45,310 nt of DNA from a virus, in IMG/VR virus record IMGVR_UViG_3300028590_000036, positions 1 to 45,310 of that record, one strand, 5' to 3'. Both the position numbers and the translations under genes were made by a program. Positions 38,836 through 45,310 of this stretch are shown in pieces. Positions within the stretch are counted from its first letter, which is position 1; every line of letters begins with the position of its first letter. The notes under the pieces were generated by a model. That model was not told the origin of the DNA and did no database searches. It saw only the letters and a list, made by a program, of their open reading frames with translations.

Positions 38836-39204
38836 ATGGGCGACGTACTCGTGCTGAAAGCGGCGATCGACTACCAGATCACGATGTCCCTCGGTCAGAT
38901 CGCGGGATTCACCTCGTCCACCCCGATGCTGGCAAAAGCGCGCACTGTCTATCTCGCGCTGCTGTCGGAGCTGTCGTCGATGGCCGAGATGGACGACCCC
39001 GCAACGCATCTCCAAGGAATGATCCGGCGCACCCGAGATGACCTGGAGGGCGTGGACATCCCCAGCGAGGCCGAAATCGTCAGCCGGGGTACCGCCGCCG
39101 ACTGGAACGACCTGCCTCGCTTCATCGCCGCCATCAAGGACACCTACGTCAAGTCGATGGGCGCGATGCTCGTTTACGCCGGATACGAAGTCGAAACCGA
39201 ATGA
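38836..39204 (+). CDS. Hypothetical protein
   Basis: A 122-aa, mainly helical protein starting one base after the previous stop. No signal peptide, membrane segment or Cys motif. It overlaps the next gene by four bases. No family recognised. Confidence 0.65.
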   Translation: MGDVLVLKAAIDYQITMSLGQIAGFTSSTPMLAKARTVYLALLSELSSMAEMDDPATHLQGMIRRTRDDLEGVDIPSEAEIVSRGTAADWNDLPRFIAAIKDTYVKSMGAMLVYAGYEVETE

Positions 39205-39419
39205 AGAACTACGCCGGTGTTTTCTGGAAGACCCGAAGCGGCATAGGCGTCTACATTCCCGAGCTTCATGCCTACACGGAAGTCCCGGCGAACGGCAATG
39301 TCGATGCCCGCGTCCGCGATCTGATCGTCCTGAACTGCCCGAAAGATTCGTGGTGGTCCTGGAATTCGACTTTCACCCTCCAGCGTCTCAACGAGCCCCC
39401 GAAAGGATTCATGCGATGA
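39201..39419 (+). CDS. Small protein, HicB-like fold possible
   Basis: A 72-aa protein starting YAGVFWKTRSGIGVYIPELH, which weakly recalls the first strands of HicB-type antitoxins, but no HTH and no adjacent HicA are visible. ATGA overlaps at both ends. Treat as unknown. Confidence 0.55.
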   Translation: MKNYAGVFWKTRSGIGVYIPELHAYTEVPANGNVDARVRDLIVLNCPKDSWWSWNSTFTLQRLNEPPKGFMR

Positions 39420-39832
39420 CCGACATCAACTGGCCGCTCATGACGGAAACCCTCGACCACATCCACAAGAACCCGCGCCTCTGGAACCAGGGGCTGTGGG
39501 CGTGTGGCACCCAGCGCTGCATCGCAGGCCATGCCGCCGAGCTGTCCGGCAAGATCCCGGCGGACCATGTCGTCGCGAGCGGCGGAATGATTCTCGAGCC
39601 CCGATGGCTGCACCGCATCGGCGAGGGGCTGTATCCGTCCGGCGAGGCCCATGTCGCCATTGATAGCGGTGAGCTGAAGCGGCTGCACGTCGCCGAGGTC
39701 GCCCGCGAGGCTCTGGGCCTGCCCGACGAAGAGCTCTTCAATGGCGAGTACACCTGGGAAGACGTCATGGCCACGGTGTCGGAGTGGGCCGCCGAGGACG
39801 GAATCGACCTGCCGAAGGAGTGGTTCGCATGA
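39416..39832 (+). CDS. G-x-C-x-G paralog 1, unknown
   Basis: A 138-aa protein with the motif QGLWACGTQRCIAGHAAEL near the N-terminus, then a helical region and an end rich in Trp and acids (YTWEDVMATVSEWAAED). The motif (Gly, Cys, x2, Gly, small) resembles those in the genes at 39829 and 41634, suggesting a small paralogous family. Confidence 0.65.
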   Translation: MTDINWPLMTETLDHIHKNPRLWNQGLWACGTQRCIAGHAAELSGKIPADHVVASGGMILEPRWLHRIGEGLYPSGEAHVAIDSGELKRLHVAEVAREALGLPDEELFNGEYTWEDVMATVSEWAAEDGIDLPKEWFA

Positions 39833-40116
39833 CCCCGCTCGAGCAGCTGGTGGGGGCCCGGGAGCTTATCGCCGAGCACGGCTGGGTCAGGGGAAACTAC
39901 GGGGACCGGAACGTCGGCTTCTGCGCGCTCGGAGCACTCCACGTGGCGAGCAAGAGCTGGACCAGCTGGGGCGCCCAGAACCTCCTGGTCAAGGCGGGTG
40001 GCGCTGGAGCTCTTGGCGTGATCAGCCACAACGACATCCACATCCAGTCCAAGCAGGAAGCCCTGGAGTGGTTCGACAAGGCGATCCGGCTGGCCCAGGC
40101 GGAGGTGGCGGCATGA
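39829..40116 (+). CDS. DUF6197-like paralog 2
   Basis: A 95-aa protein with ARELIAEHGWVRGNYGDRN then FCALGAL, the pattern of DUF6197 (helix, Gly-Trp, Cys-x2-Gly-Ala). A C-terminal helix follows. It starts in an ATGA overlap with paralog 1. The function of the family is unknown. Confidence 0.7.
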   Translation: MTPLEQLVGARELIAEHGWVRGNYGDRNVGFCALGALHVASKSWTSWGAQNLLVKAGGAGALGVISHNDIHIQSKQEALEWFDKAIRLAQAEVAA

Positions 40117-40304
40117 GCGGGCGGATCAAGATCGTCAACGACCGCGTTCTTCTCGGCGGCGAGGAGCTGACCGAAACCGACGCCAGAGACCTGATTGCCG
40201 AGCTCGAGGTCACGCTCAGCCTTCTCGAGCAGTGGCGCTACGACAAGTGGCGGCGGGAGGTCCGGGAGCGCTACGGGCCGAAGGAGGTGACTGATGGCGC
40301 GTAA
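40113..40304 (+). CDS. Small protein, unknown
   Basis: A 63-aa protein in an ATGA overlap: short beta start (GRIKIVNDRVLLGGEEL) and a helix (IAELEVTLSLLEQWRYDKW). It overlaps the next gene by 11 bases. Confidence 0.6.
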   Translation: MSGRIKIVNDRVLLGGEELTETDARDLIAELEVTLSLLEQWRYDKWRREVRERYGPKEVTDGA

Positions 40305-40518
40305 ACGCAACGACCGCAAAGGAACCCGCCAGACCGAGGCACGGGAGCGGCAGCTGGCCAGGGATCTCCGTACCACCGAGGAGCAGCTGGACGAGCTCAA
40401 TGTCCGCTCCGGCCTGGACCGCGATGCCTGCCGCGAACGTGCCCGCCTCTACCTGCGTTCGGAGCTGGAGGAGCTGCACTTCGAAGCATGGGAGGGAGCC
40501 CTCGATGTCCATTCCTGA
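40294..40518 (+). CDS. Small basic helical protein
   Basis: A 74-aa protein with a very basic start (MARKRNDRKGTRQTEARER) and a coiled-coil-like body. GAAGGAGG lies upstream of the ATG. It may bind nucleic acid. It overlaps the second whiB gene by 14 bases. Confidence 0.65.
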   Translation: MARKRNDRKGTRQTEARERQLARDLRTTEEQLDELNVRSGLDRDACRERARLYLRSELEELHFEAWEGALDVHS

Positions 40519-40951
40519 CATGTCCTGGATGGATCGGGCCAGCTGCATCGGCCGGGCAGGGGAATTCGACGCAGAACGGCTCAACGATCTCGGCATCCGC
40601 AGCCGCCGGTATCAGGCTCAGCTCCTCTGCAATGGCTGCCCGGTCATGCGGCAATGCAACCTCCAGGCCCAAGAGCAAGGCGCGCGAGGAGTGGTCCGGG
40701 GCGGTCGCACATACACCGACGACCGGGTCAGGCCCAAGGATGATCGCTGGACGTATCCGGTGCCGACGGCCAAGGTGCTCGACGACCGCCGGACCGAGCA
40801 GTACGAAGCCCGCTACACCCGGATCTCCTCGGCGAAGTGGGAAGTCGACGGCGAGGAGATCCGGGCGGAGGAAGCGTTGGCAGCTGCCAGTCGGCGTCGC
40901 CCGTACAGCAGCCAAGCCGCTATCTACCGATACGCATTGGAGCAGCGATGA
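40505..40951 (+). CDS. whiB: Second WhiB-family protein with C-terminal extension
   Basis: A 148-aa protein: WMDRASCIG, then LCNGCPVMRQC and GVVRGG are the WhiB core (four Cys and the Gly-rich turn) in residues 7-75. A roughly 70-aa tail of charged residues follows, unusual for the family. It shares the same core spacing as the WhiB at 37298 but is clearly diverged. Its start lies inside the previous gene. Probably a transcription factor acting on host or phage sigma factor. Confidence 0.85.
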   Translation: MSIPDMSWMDRASCIGRAGEFDAERLNDLGIRSRRYQAQLLCNGCPVMRQCNLQAQEQGARGVVRGGRTYTDDRVRPKDDRWTYPVPTAKVLDDRRTEQYEARYTRISSAKWEVDGEEIRAEEALAAASRRRPYSSQAAIYRYALEQR

Positions 40952-40964
40952 GGGGCCTTCTCCG

Positions 40965-41378
40965 GTGAGGTATCAGGCCCTGTCCGGCGAGTGGCTGGAA
41001 GGGTCTCCGGTCGGCCCCGGTCCGAAAGCCAGGACTGTCTGGGTGATGCGGCCGGATCAGACCTTCGCTGTGGTACAGCCTGCGACCGGCGCCAACCACG
41101 GAACCGAAGTCGAGTGGGATCAGCCGCAGTTCCTCGAGCCGGTGCCCAGGCAGGTGGAGGACTTCGCCCGGGAGATCGTCGACCGCCACCGCGAACTGGT
41201 GCTGACCTTCCGGCAATGCGGCATCGAGACCACCCCGGCCGGACCGGAATACGAAGCGGCCGTAGCCATTCTGAAGCAAGCCGAAGCCGCCAGGGCCAGC
41301 CGGACCCCGTTCATCAACGCCCACGGCGGCAACAAAGCCATATCCGACAAACGATTCAAAGAGCTATCAGGAGAGTGA
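40965..41378 (+). CDS. Hypothetical protein
   Basis: A 137-aa protein from GTG 40965, with GAGGGG upstream. The N-terminal half is beta-rich (VWVMRPDQTFAVVQPATG). The C-terminal half is helical (FAREIVDRHRELVLTFRQ) and ends basic. No family recognised. Confidence 0.65.
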   Translation: MRYQALSGEWLEGSPVGPGPKARTVWVMRPDQTFAVVQPATGANHGTEVEWDQPQFLEPVPRQVEDFAREIVDRHRELVLTFRQCGIETTPAGPEYEAAVAILKQAEAARASRTPFINAHGGNKAISDKRFKELSGE

Positions 41379-41379
41379 C

Positions 41380-41637
41380 ATGAGCAAATTCGAACTCGTC
41401 GCCGAACTTCCCTCGAAGGGTCCGCGCGGCCGTAAGCCCGATCCGCTGCTGCTGGAGTTCGCCGACTTCCTCCGCGAGAACAAGGGCCAGTGGGGCAAGT
41501 GGCCGATCGACCACAAACCGTCGACACTGGCGACCCGGGTCAACCGCATCAACAAAGGTCGAGATCCGATCTTCTACGCCGAGGAGTTCGAAGCGACCGT
41601 GCGTAACGGCGTGCTGTACGTGAGGACGCTGGCGTGA
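41380..41637 (+). CDS. Small protein, unknown
   Basis: An 85-aa protein starting one base after the previous stop. It carries a basic RGRKPD segment followed by a helical and winged-like region (STLATRVNRINKGRDPIFY). It could be DNA-binding. Overlaps the next gene by four bases. Confidence 0.6.
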   Translation: MSKFELVAELPSKGPRGRKPDPLLLEFADFLRENKGQWGKWPIDHKPSTLATRVNRINKGRDPIFYAEEFEATVRNGVLYVRTLA

Positions 41638-42041
41638 GCGAGACACTGCGGAACCTGCGCAAAGCGAAGAAACTGCTGGCACTCGGCGGCGTCGGCGACG
41701 GGGCGCTATACAGGCGGCCGTGGCGCGAGGGTCTGCAAGACTACGGCCCCGGTCAGTACTGCTCGGTCGGGGCTGTCGCGGCGGTGAAGCTGGGCCTGCG
41801 GGGCTCCCACCTGAACGAGCGGAACGACAAGATCGACATCATCGACACGGTATCGGCGACGTGGCCGGAGATTCGGGAGCTGGCCGAGACCGTCAGCCAG
41901 CGGACCGGCCACGAGTTCATCGACCCCGCGTCCGAAACCGTCTACGACTACAACGACAACTGGCCGGATCAGGGGGAGCGCACCCGGGAAATGCTCAGTG
42001 TCTTCCAGGAGACGATCGAGCGACTGGAGGCGCAGTCATGA
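41634..42041 (+). CDS. G-x-C-x-G paralog 3
   Basis: A 135-aa protein with AKKLLALGGVGDGALYRRP then YGPGQYCSVGAVAAVKLGL, the same Gly/Cys-x2-Gly-Ala layout as the DUF6197-like gene at 39829. A longer acidic C-terminus follows (ETVYDYNDNWPDQ). GTG start in a four-base overlap. Function unknown. Confidence 0.68.
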   Translation: MSETLRNLRKAKKLLALGGVGDGALYRRPWREGLQDYGPGQYCSVGAVAAVKLGLRGSHLNERNDKIDIIDTVSATWPEIRELAETVSQRTGHEFIDPASETVYDYNDNWPDQGERTREMLSVFQETIERLEAQS

Positions 42042-42427
42042 AGGTTTGGGCGGTATACGACTACAGCGAACCCGGCGAGCCCGACCTCTACGACAACCAA
42101 GAGTCCGCCGTGACGCACGCCGAGATCGAGGGGCTGGAGGTGTCCGAGGTCGAGGTGAAATCCGCGTACGAGGCCGAGATCGTGTGGACGACGTCGTTCG
42201 CAATCGTCGGACGTTTCTCTTCGGACGGCGTCCGGGCGGAAGTCCACCCGAGCCCGCCGTATCGGTCCAGGGGCTTCCGAGGCAAGCCTGTCGAACTCCG
42301 CGAACAGGAGCAGTGGAACAGCGGCGGGAGCTACACCTGCCACGTCTACGGCCCGACCGAGCAGAGTGTTGTCGAGGCCCGGGACCGCAAGATCGAAGAG
42401 ATGAAGCAGGCGTTCGGGATCTCATGA
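42038..42427 (+). CDS. Hypothetical protein
   Basis: A 129-aa protein in an ATGA overlap, with KVWAVYDYSEPGEPDLY at the start and a helical end (VEARDRKIEEMKQAFG). Mixed alpha/beta with no motif I can name. Confidence 0.65.
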   Translation: MKVWAVYDYSEPGEPDLYDNQESAVTHAEIEGLEVSEVEVKSAYEAEIVWTTSFAIVGRFSSDGVRAEVHPSPPYRSRGFRGKPVELREQEQWNSGGSYTCHVYGPTEQSVVEARDRKIEEMKQAFGIS

Positions 42428-42657
42428 AATCGAACTGGCACGTAATCGCCAACACTTTCGGGTCCTACTGCTCCTTCGTCTCCAATGTCGACGGGGACGG
42501 AAACACGCTGTTCGTCCAAAAGAGGCTCGAGGAACCGGGAGTCTGGGCCGTCGACATGGGCACCAACTCCCCCCTTCGCGACCGGCGGTTCCTCACCCAG
42601 CCCGAGGCCGAGAAGTACGCGGCGGAAATGAGAGCTGCGGACGCGGCTTCTTCGTAA
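42424..42657 (+). CDS. Small protein, unknown
   Basis: A 77-aa protein in an ATGA overlap. A short beta-hairpin N-terminus (WHVIANTFGSYCSFVSNVD) and a final helix (QPEAEKYAAEMRAAD). A 145-bp gap follows (42658-42802), in which I see no gene. Confidence 0.6.
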   Translation: MKSNWHVIANTFGSYCSFVSNVDGDGNTLFVQKRLEEPGVWAVDMGTNSPLRDRRFLTQPEAEKYAAEMRAADAASS

Positions 42658-42802
42658 CTGATTTCTCCGATGGTCGGCAGGACTGGTAACACCGCTCTCT
42701 GAAAGCGCAAGGGCTGCTGGGCGCTAATTCATCGACCAAATGGCGTGGGTTGGCAGCAGAGACGGGACCATCGCAAACCCCGAAAGAAAGGGTGTATTCG
42801 GC

Positions 42803-43063
42803 ATGTCCGAAACAGAAAATCCCGAGCCGATTCCCAAGGCCGCGTTGAAGATCCGGCATCTCGAGGGTGAGGAGGACGAGGTCATCGAAATCCACTCCTC
42901 CCGAGGCTGGTGGGTCCGCGTGACCGATCCTCTCGACTTCAACCCCGAAGACGCCTGGGGAGACAAGCCGAAGATCGAATTCGCCGGGGCGCCAAGATGG
43001 TCCGAGATTTACCTCCTGGATCGTGATGGCATCAGGAACAACTCGGTCAGGTACAGCGTTTGA
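42803..43063 (+). CDS. Hypothetical protein
   Basis: An 86-aa acidic protein. ATG 42803 is preceded by GAAAGAAAGG, so the longer frame upstream is not used. It contains HLEGEEDEVIEIHSS and an end DRDGIRNNSVRY. It overlaps the nuclease gene by four bases and may assist it. Confidence 0.6.
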   Translation: MSETENPEPIPKAALKIRHLEGEEDEVIEIHSSRGWWVRVTDPLDFNPEDAWGDKPKIEFAGAPRWSEIYLLDRDGIRNNSVRYSV

Positions 43064-43869
43064 GCTCGGCCGACGACATCCTGGACGTAGACGGGTACTG
43101 GAAGCGCGAACTCGAGGATGACCTGCGGGAGCTGCTGACGATCGCGGAGTCACAGCGACCGAGAAATCTCCAGCGCGCGTTGGGGCCTTCGGAGGTCGGT
43201 CATATGTGTAAGCCCCGGTTGGCGAGAGGGTTGGTCTCGGCGCGCCAGCCACTTCTCGGCGGGGGGATCAACACCAAGTCCGATCCGCTGGCCTCGATCA
43301 TGGGGACGGCGATGCATGGTGTGGCCGAGCAAGGGGCGATTCTCAAGAACGAGGCGCTCAAAGCTCAGGGCGAGAAGACGCGGTGGATTCCGGAAACGAA
43401 AGTCACTGTCCGAGAGGGCTTGACGGGTACGGCCGATCTGTACGACCTGCTCTACCAAGCCGTCATCGACTGGAAGTTCCCCGGGACCACGGCCTTCAAG
43501 AAGTACTCCACCCACGGCCCGAGTGATATCTACCGGGGCCAAGCGCACATGTACGGCAGGGGCTACAAGAACCTCGGCTTCCCGGTGAAGTACGTCGGGA
43601 ACATGTACGTCTGCCGCTCCGGGACGATGCGCATGACCAAGCTCTGGATCGAACCGTATTCGGACGAGGTTGTCGACGAGATCCTGGCCAAGCTCGACCG
43701 GGTGGAAATGCTGATCGACGAGTACGGCTGCGAGCGAGATCCCGAGGGCTTCTTGCGTATCCCGATCAGCCCCGGCGACGACTGCCATTTCTGCAACTTC
43801 TATTCCCCCGTTCCTGAAGGGCCGTGGCAGTGCGGTGGCAAGGACGAGAAAAGGGTTCCCCATGAGTAA
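43060..43869 (+). CDS. Cas4/RecB-like iron-sulfur exonuclease
   Basis: A 269-aa PD-(D/E)xK nuclease. Visible motifs: His86 (GTAMHG), Asp126 (GTADLYD), Asp137-Trp-Lys139 (VIDWKFPG) and Q161-x3-Y165 (QAHMY, RecB motif III). Four Cys (C50, then C242, C245 and C258 near CHFCNF and WQCGG) are placed as in Cas4/AddB [4Fe-4S] proteins. No cas genes are near. It probably processes DNA ends in phage recombination or replication. TTG start in an overlap with the previous gene. Confidence 0.85.
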   Translation: MSSADDILDVDGYWKRELEDDLRELLTIAESQRPRNLQRALGPSEVGHMCKPRLARGLVSARQPLLGGGINTKSDPLASIMGTAMHGVAEQGAILKNEALKAQGEKTRWIPETKVTVREGLTGTADLYDLLYQAVIDWKFPGTTAFKKYSTHGPSDIYRGQAHMYGRGYKNLGFPVKYVGNMYVCRSGTMRMTKLWIEPYSDEVVDEILAKLDRVEMLIDEYGCERDPEGFLRIPISPGDDCHFCNFYSPVPEGPWQCGGKDEKRVPHE

Positions 43870-44197
43870 GTGGAAGAAGCTCAACCGCCACGGCACCAAA
43901 GAGAAGTCCGACTGGCTGACCCAGCTGTGGTTCCACGGGACGGAAAAGCAGTTCTCGAAGTGGATCGACGACATCTGTCTCCTCAAGAGCAGCAAGGGCT
44001 TCGAGCTCGGGACGCATCAGCAGATCCGGGAAGGCGTGGGGGATTACCTCGACCCGGCCGAACGGGCGCTGAAAGAGATCGAGGCACTGATCCAGCGAGC
44101 CAACCAGGACAGCGAAGTCCACAAGGCGTATATCTCCGGCCTCGGCACGGCCCGAACGATGCTGCGCAAAGAAATCAACAGCAGACACGGATTCTAG
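43862..44197 (+). CDS. Hypothetical protein
   Basis: A 111-aa protein overlapping the nuclease gene by eight bases. It has a basic start (KWKKLNRHGTKEKS) and a helical body ending ARTMLRKEINSRHG. It may act with the nuclease. No family recognised. Confidence 0.65.
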   Translation: MSKWKKLNRHGTKEKSDWLTQLWFHGTEKQFSKWIDDICLLKSSKGFELGTHQQIREGVGDYLDPAERALKEIEALIQRANQDSEVHKAYISGLGTARTMLRKEINSRHGF

Positions 44198-44205
44198 GAG
44201 AAGCA

Positions 44206-44724
44206 ATGTCAGACATCGACTTCGACCGCCTTCAGCCCCTGCGGGTAGCGGTCGGATCGCACCAAGAGGGTTCGGGCCGAGGCTGCGCGATGAACGTAGT
44301 CAGCTACGTCACCGGCGACACCAAGATCACCGACTACCCCGAGTGCAGCCACTCATATCTGTCCAACATCGTTCAAAAGGTCAACGACACCCTCGGGAGG
44401 CGACGAGGGCGGAGCGAGATCAGCGAGCAGGGCGACGCCACCTACCTCACCCCCGAGGACGCACTCACAGTTATCGAGCTGGGTCTGCTGACTGTCGATA
44501 CGGCCGGGAAAGAAGATCTGTTCGGCCCAGGTCAATTCACGCATGCCCAGAAGCTCGCAGCGGCGTGGACCCGTCTCCGCACCAACTCGCAATCTGTGCC
44601 CGACGAAGTTCTCGACATGTACATCAGGGAGACGCGACAACTCCTGCTGGACATCCGTGAACACCTCGGCCTCGCGGAAGCACCGAAAGCCGATCGGGTG
44701 GCCGAAAAGCTGGTGACGGCATGA
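44206..44724 (+). CDS. Hypothetical protein
   Basis: A 172-aa protein with AGGAGAA before ATG 44206. The start segment GSHQEGSGRGCAMNVVSY and the later TDYPECSHSYLSNIVQKVND recall conserved phage hypotheticals with a Gly-Cys-Ala-Met motif. The C-terminal half is helical. Function unknown. Confidence 0.68.
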   Translation: MSDIDFDRLQPLRVAVGSHQEGSGRGCAMNVVSYVTGDTKITDYPECSHSYLSNIVQKVNDTLGRRRGRSEISEQGDATYLTPEDALTVIELGLLTVDTAGKEDLFGPGQFTHAQKLAAAWTRLRTNSQSVPDEVLDMYIRETRQLLLDIREHLGLAEAPKADRVAEKLVTA

Positions 44725-45206
44725 CCTCTCTGGCCGAGCTGAAGCTTAAGAAGACACGTTGCGAGGAACAGATCACCAAATCGCGGCACTTCATCGAATC
44801 CCTGGAGCGGTGGATCGAGTCGGAGGAGCTCGACCTCGAAGCCCGGCAGGCGCGACTCGAACGACAGCAAGGGGCCCTGAGCGTCCGCCAGACGGATCTC
44901 GACCGTGCCCAGAGCAGGTTGCGGGAGGTCGAGGCCGCCATCGCCGCCGAGAAGATTCCGCCGGAGCCGGACGTCGATTTGATCCGGTGGTCGAAGCGGT
45001 TTTCCTTCTCAGGCACTCGATACGACTACGCCGCGCTCAAGGCTGGGGGCCATTGGTACGTGACTCGCTCGGCCATGTCCTACACCTGGGAAGAACTGGT
45101 CAAGCGGATCAGCAAAGGATCGGCAGATCCCGTCGTCGTCTTCTCCGGCAACAACCGCCCCTTTCTGACTATCGAGCCCGGCACCCCCACAGACCCATTC
45201 AAGTAA
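44721..45206 (+). CDS. Coiled-coil protein
   Basis: A 161-aa protein with a long N-terminal coiled coil (residues 1-75, rich in Glu, Arg and Gln). A compact C-terminal domain follows (FSGTRYDYAALKAGGHWYVT). ATGA overlap with the previous gene. Possibly a scaffold for the replication genes that follow. Confidence 0.68.
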   Translation: MTSLAELKLKKTRCEEQITKSRHFIESLERWIESEELDLEARQARLERQQGALSVRQTDLDRAQSRLREVEAAIAAEKIPPEPDVDLIRWSKRFSFSGTRYDYAALKAGGHWYVTRSAMSYTWEELVKRISKGSADPVVVFSGNNRPFLTIEPGTPTDPFK

Positions 45207-45224
45207 GGGAATAGGAACCAAGGA

Positions 45225-45310
45225 ATGACAGAACAGCAGCAGCGCACAGCCGACGATCTCCTCTTCGGAGGAAGTGGTCCGGCCGCATGGAAATTCGATG
45301 CACCGGGGGC
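45225..45310 (+). CDS. Gene cut by the window end
   Basis: Starts at ATG 45225 (AAGG at 45220) with MTEQQQRTADDLLFGG, then PAAWKFDAPG, and runs off the window. The opening resembles phage early proteins of replication/recombination clusters, but too little is present to name it. Confidence 0.6.
   Translation, partial: MTEQQQRTADDLLFGGSGPAAWKFDAPG

Noticed and set aside
39201-39419. HicA/HicB toxin-antitoxin pair
   Set aside because: Only a weak resemblance to the first strands of HicB; no HicA-like partner is adjacent.
43060-43869. Evidence for a CRISPR-Cas locus from the Cas4-like gene
   Set aside because: No other cas gene or repeat array is in the window; the gene fits phage recombination nucleases.

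Overview
The window looks like a temperate siphovirus genome (or a large piece of one) that infects a mycolic-acid actinobacterium of the Rhodococcus/Nocardia/Gordonia type. The evidence is high G+C, tightly packed genes that mostly overlap as ATGA, GTGA or TTGA, a large serine integrase, an HK97-type head module, a long tape measure gene, two WhiB-like proteins, LGFP cell-wall-binding repeats and a PE-PPE type secreted hydrolase. The last two are typical of Corynebacteriales. An apparently complete 50-bp attP-like dyad sits beside the integrase. This suggests an unintegrated or circularly represented phage genome rather than a prophage split by attL and attR. The genus and the family names are my recognition from sequence and were not checked against a database.

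Layout. 1-3023: serine integrase (minus strand), attP-like dyad, orphan recombinase-domain gene and a small membrane protein. 3024-4653: terminator-rich spacer, then a secreted PE-PPE-like esterase coupled to a small protein resembling a terminase fragment. 4798-5654: tRNA cluster (Arg, two Ser, Tyr, His) plus two aberrant tRNA-like elements. 5706-18136: HNH nuclease, adaptor/fibre-like genes, terminase, portal, fused protease-capsid gene, head-tail connectors, tail tube and frameshifted tail chaperones. 18163-30520: tRNA-Trp, tape measure, distal tail proteins and a three-module endolysin. 30517-31093: holin and lysis accessory genes, closed by a strong terminator. 31146-33589: a promoter with duplicated palindromes driving small early-type genes. 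33704-36414: immunity and regulatory region with genes on both strands. 36415-36882: a non-coding stretch with two more aberrant tRNA-like elements and a dyad. 36883-45310: a long run of small rightward genes, including a DUF4258-like protein, two WhiB proteins, a Cas4-like nuclease and many unknowns, with the last gene cut by the window edge.

How it works together. HNH plus TerS/TerL package DNA through the portal into a head made from one protease-scaffold-capsid gene. The tail is built on a tape measure carrying two predicted peptidoglycan hydrolase domains. Lysis uses a GH25-like/amidase endolysin with LGFP anchors plus a holin, and the PE-PPE hydrolase is a candidate for attack on the mycolate layer or for lysogenic conversion. 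The XRE proteins around 34.4-36.3 kb probably control lysogeny.

Most unusual points: a Gp37-like tail gene interrupted by one in-frame TGA sitting in the loop of a 12-bp hairpin; several tRNA-like elements with good acceptor and T arms but deviant anticodon regions; a tRNA-Trp gene just upstream of a Trp-rich tape measure; and a terminase-like Walker B fragment without a P-loop next to the secreted hydrolase.
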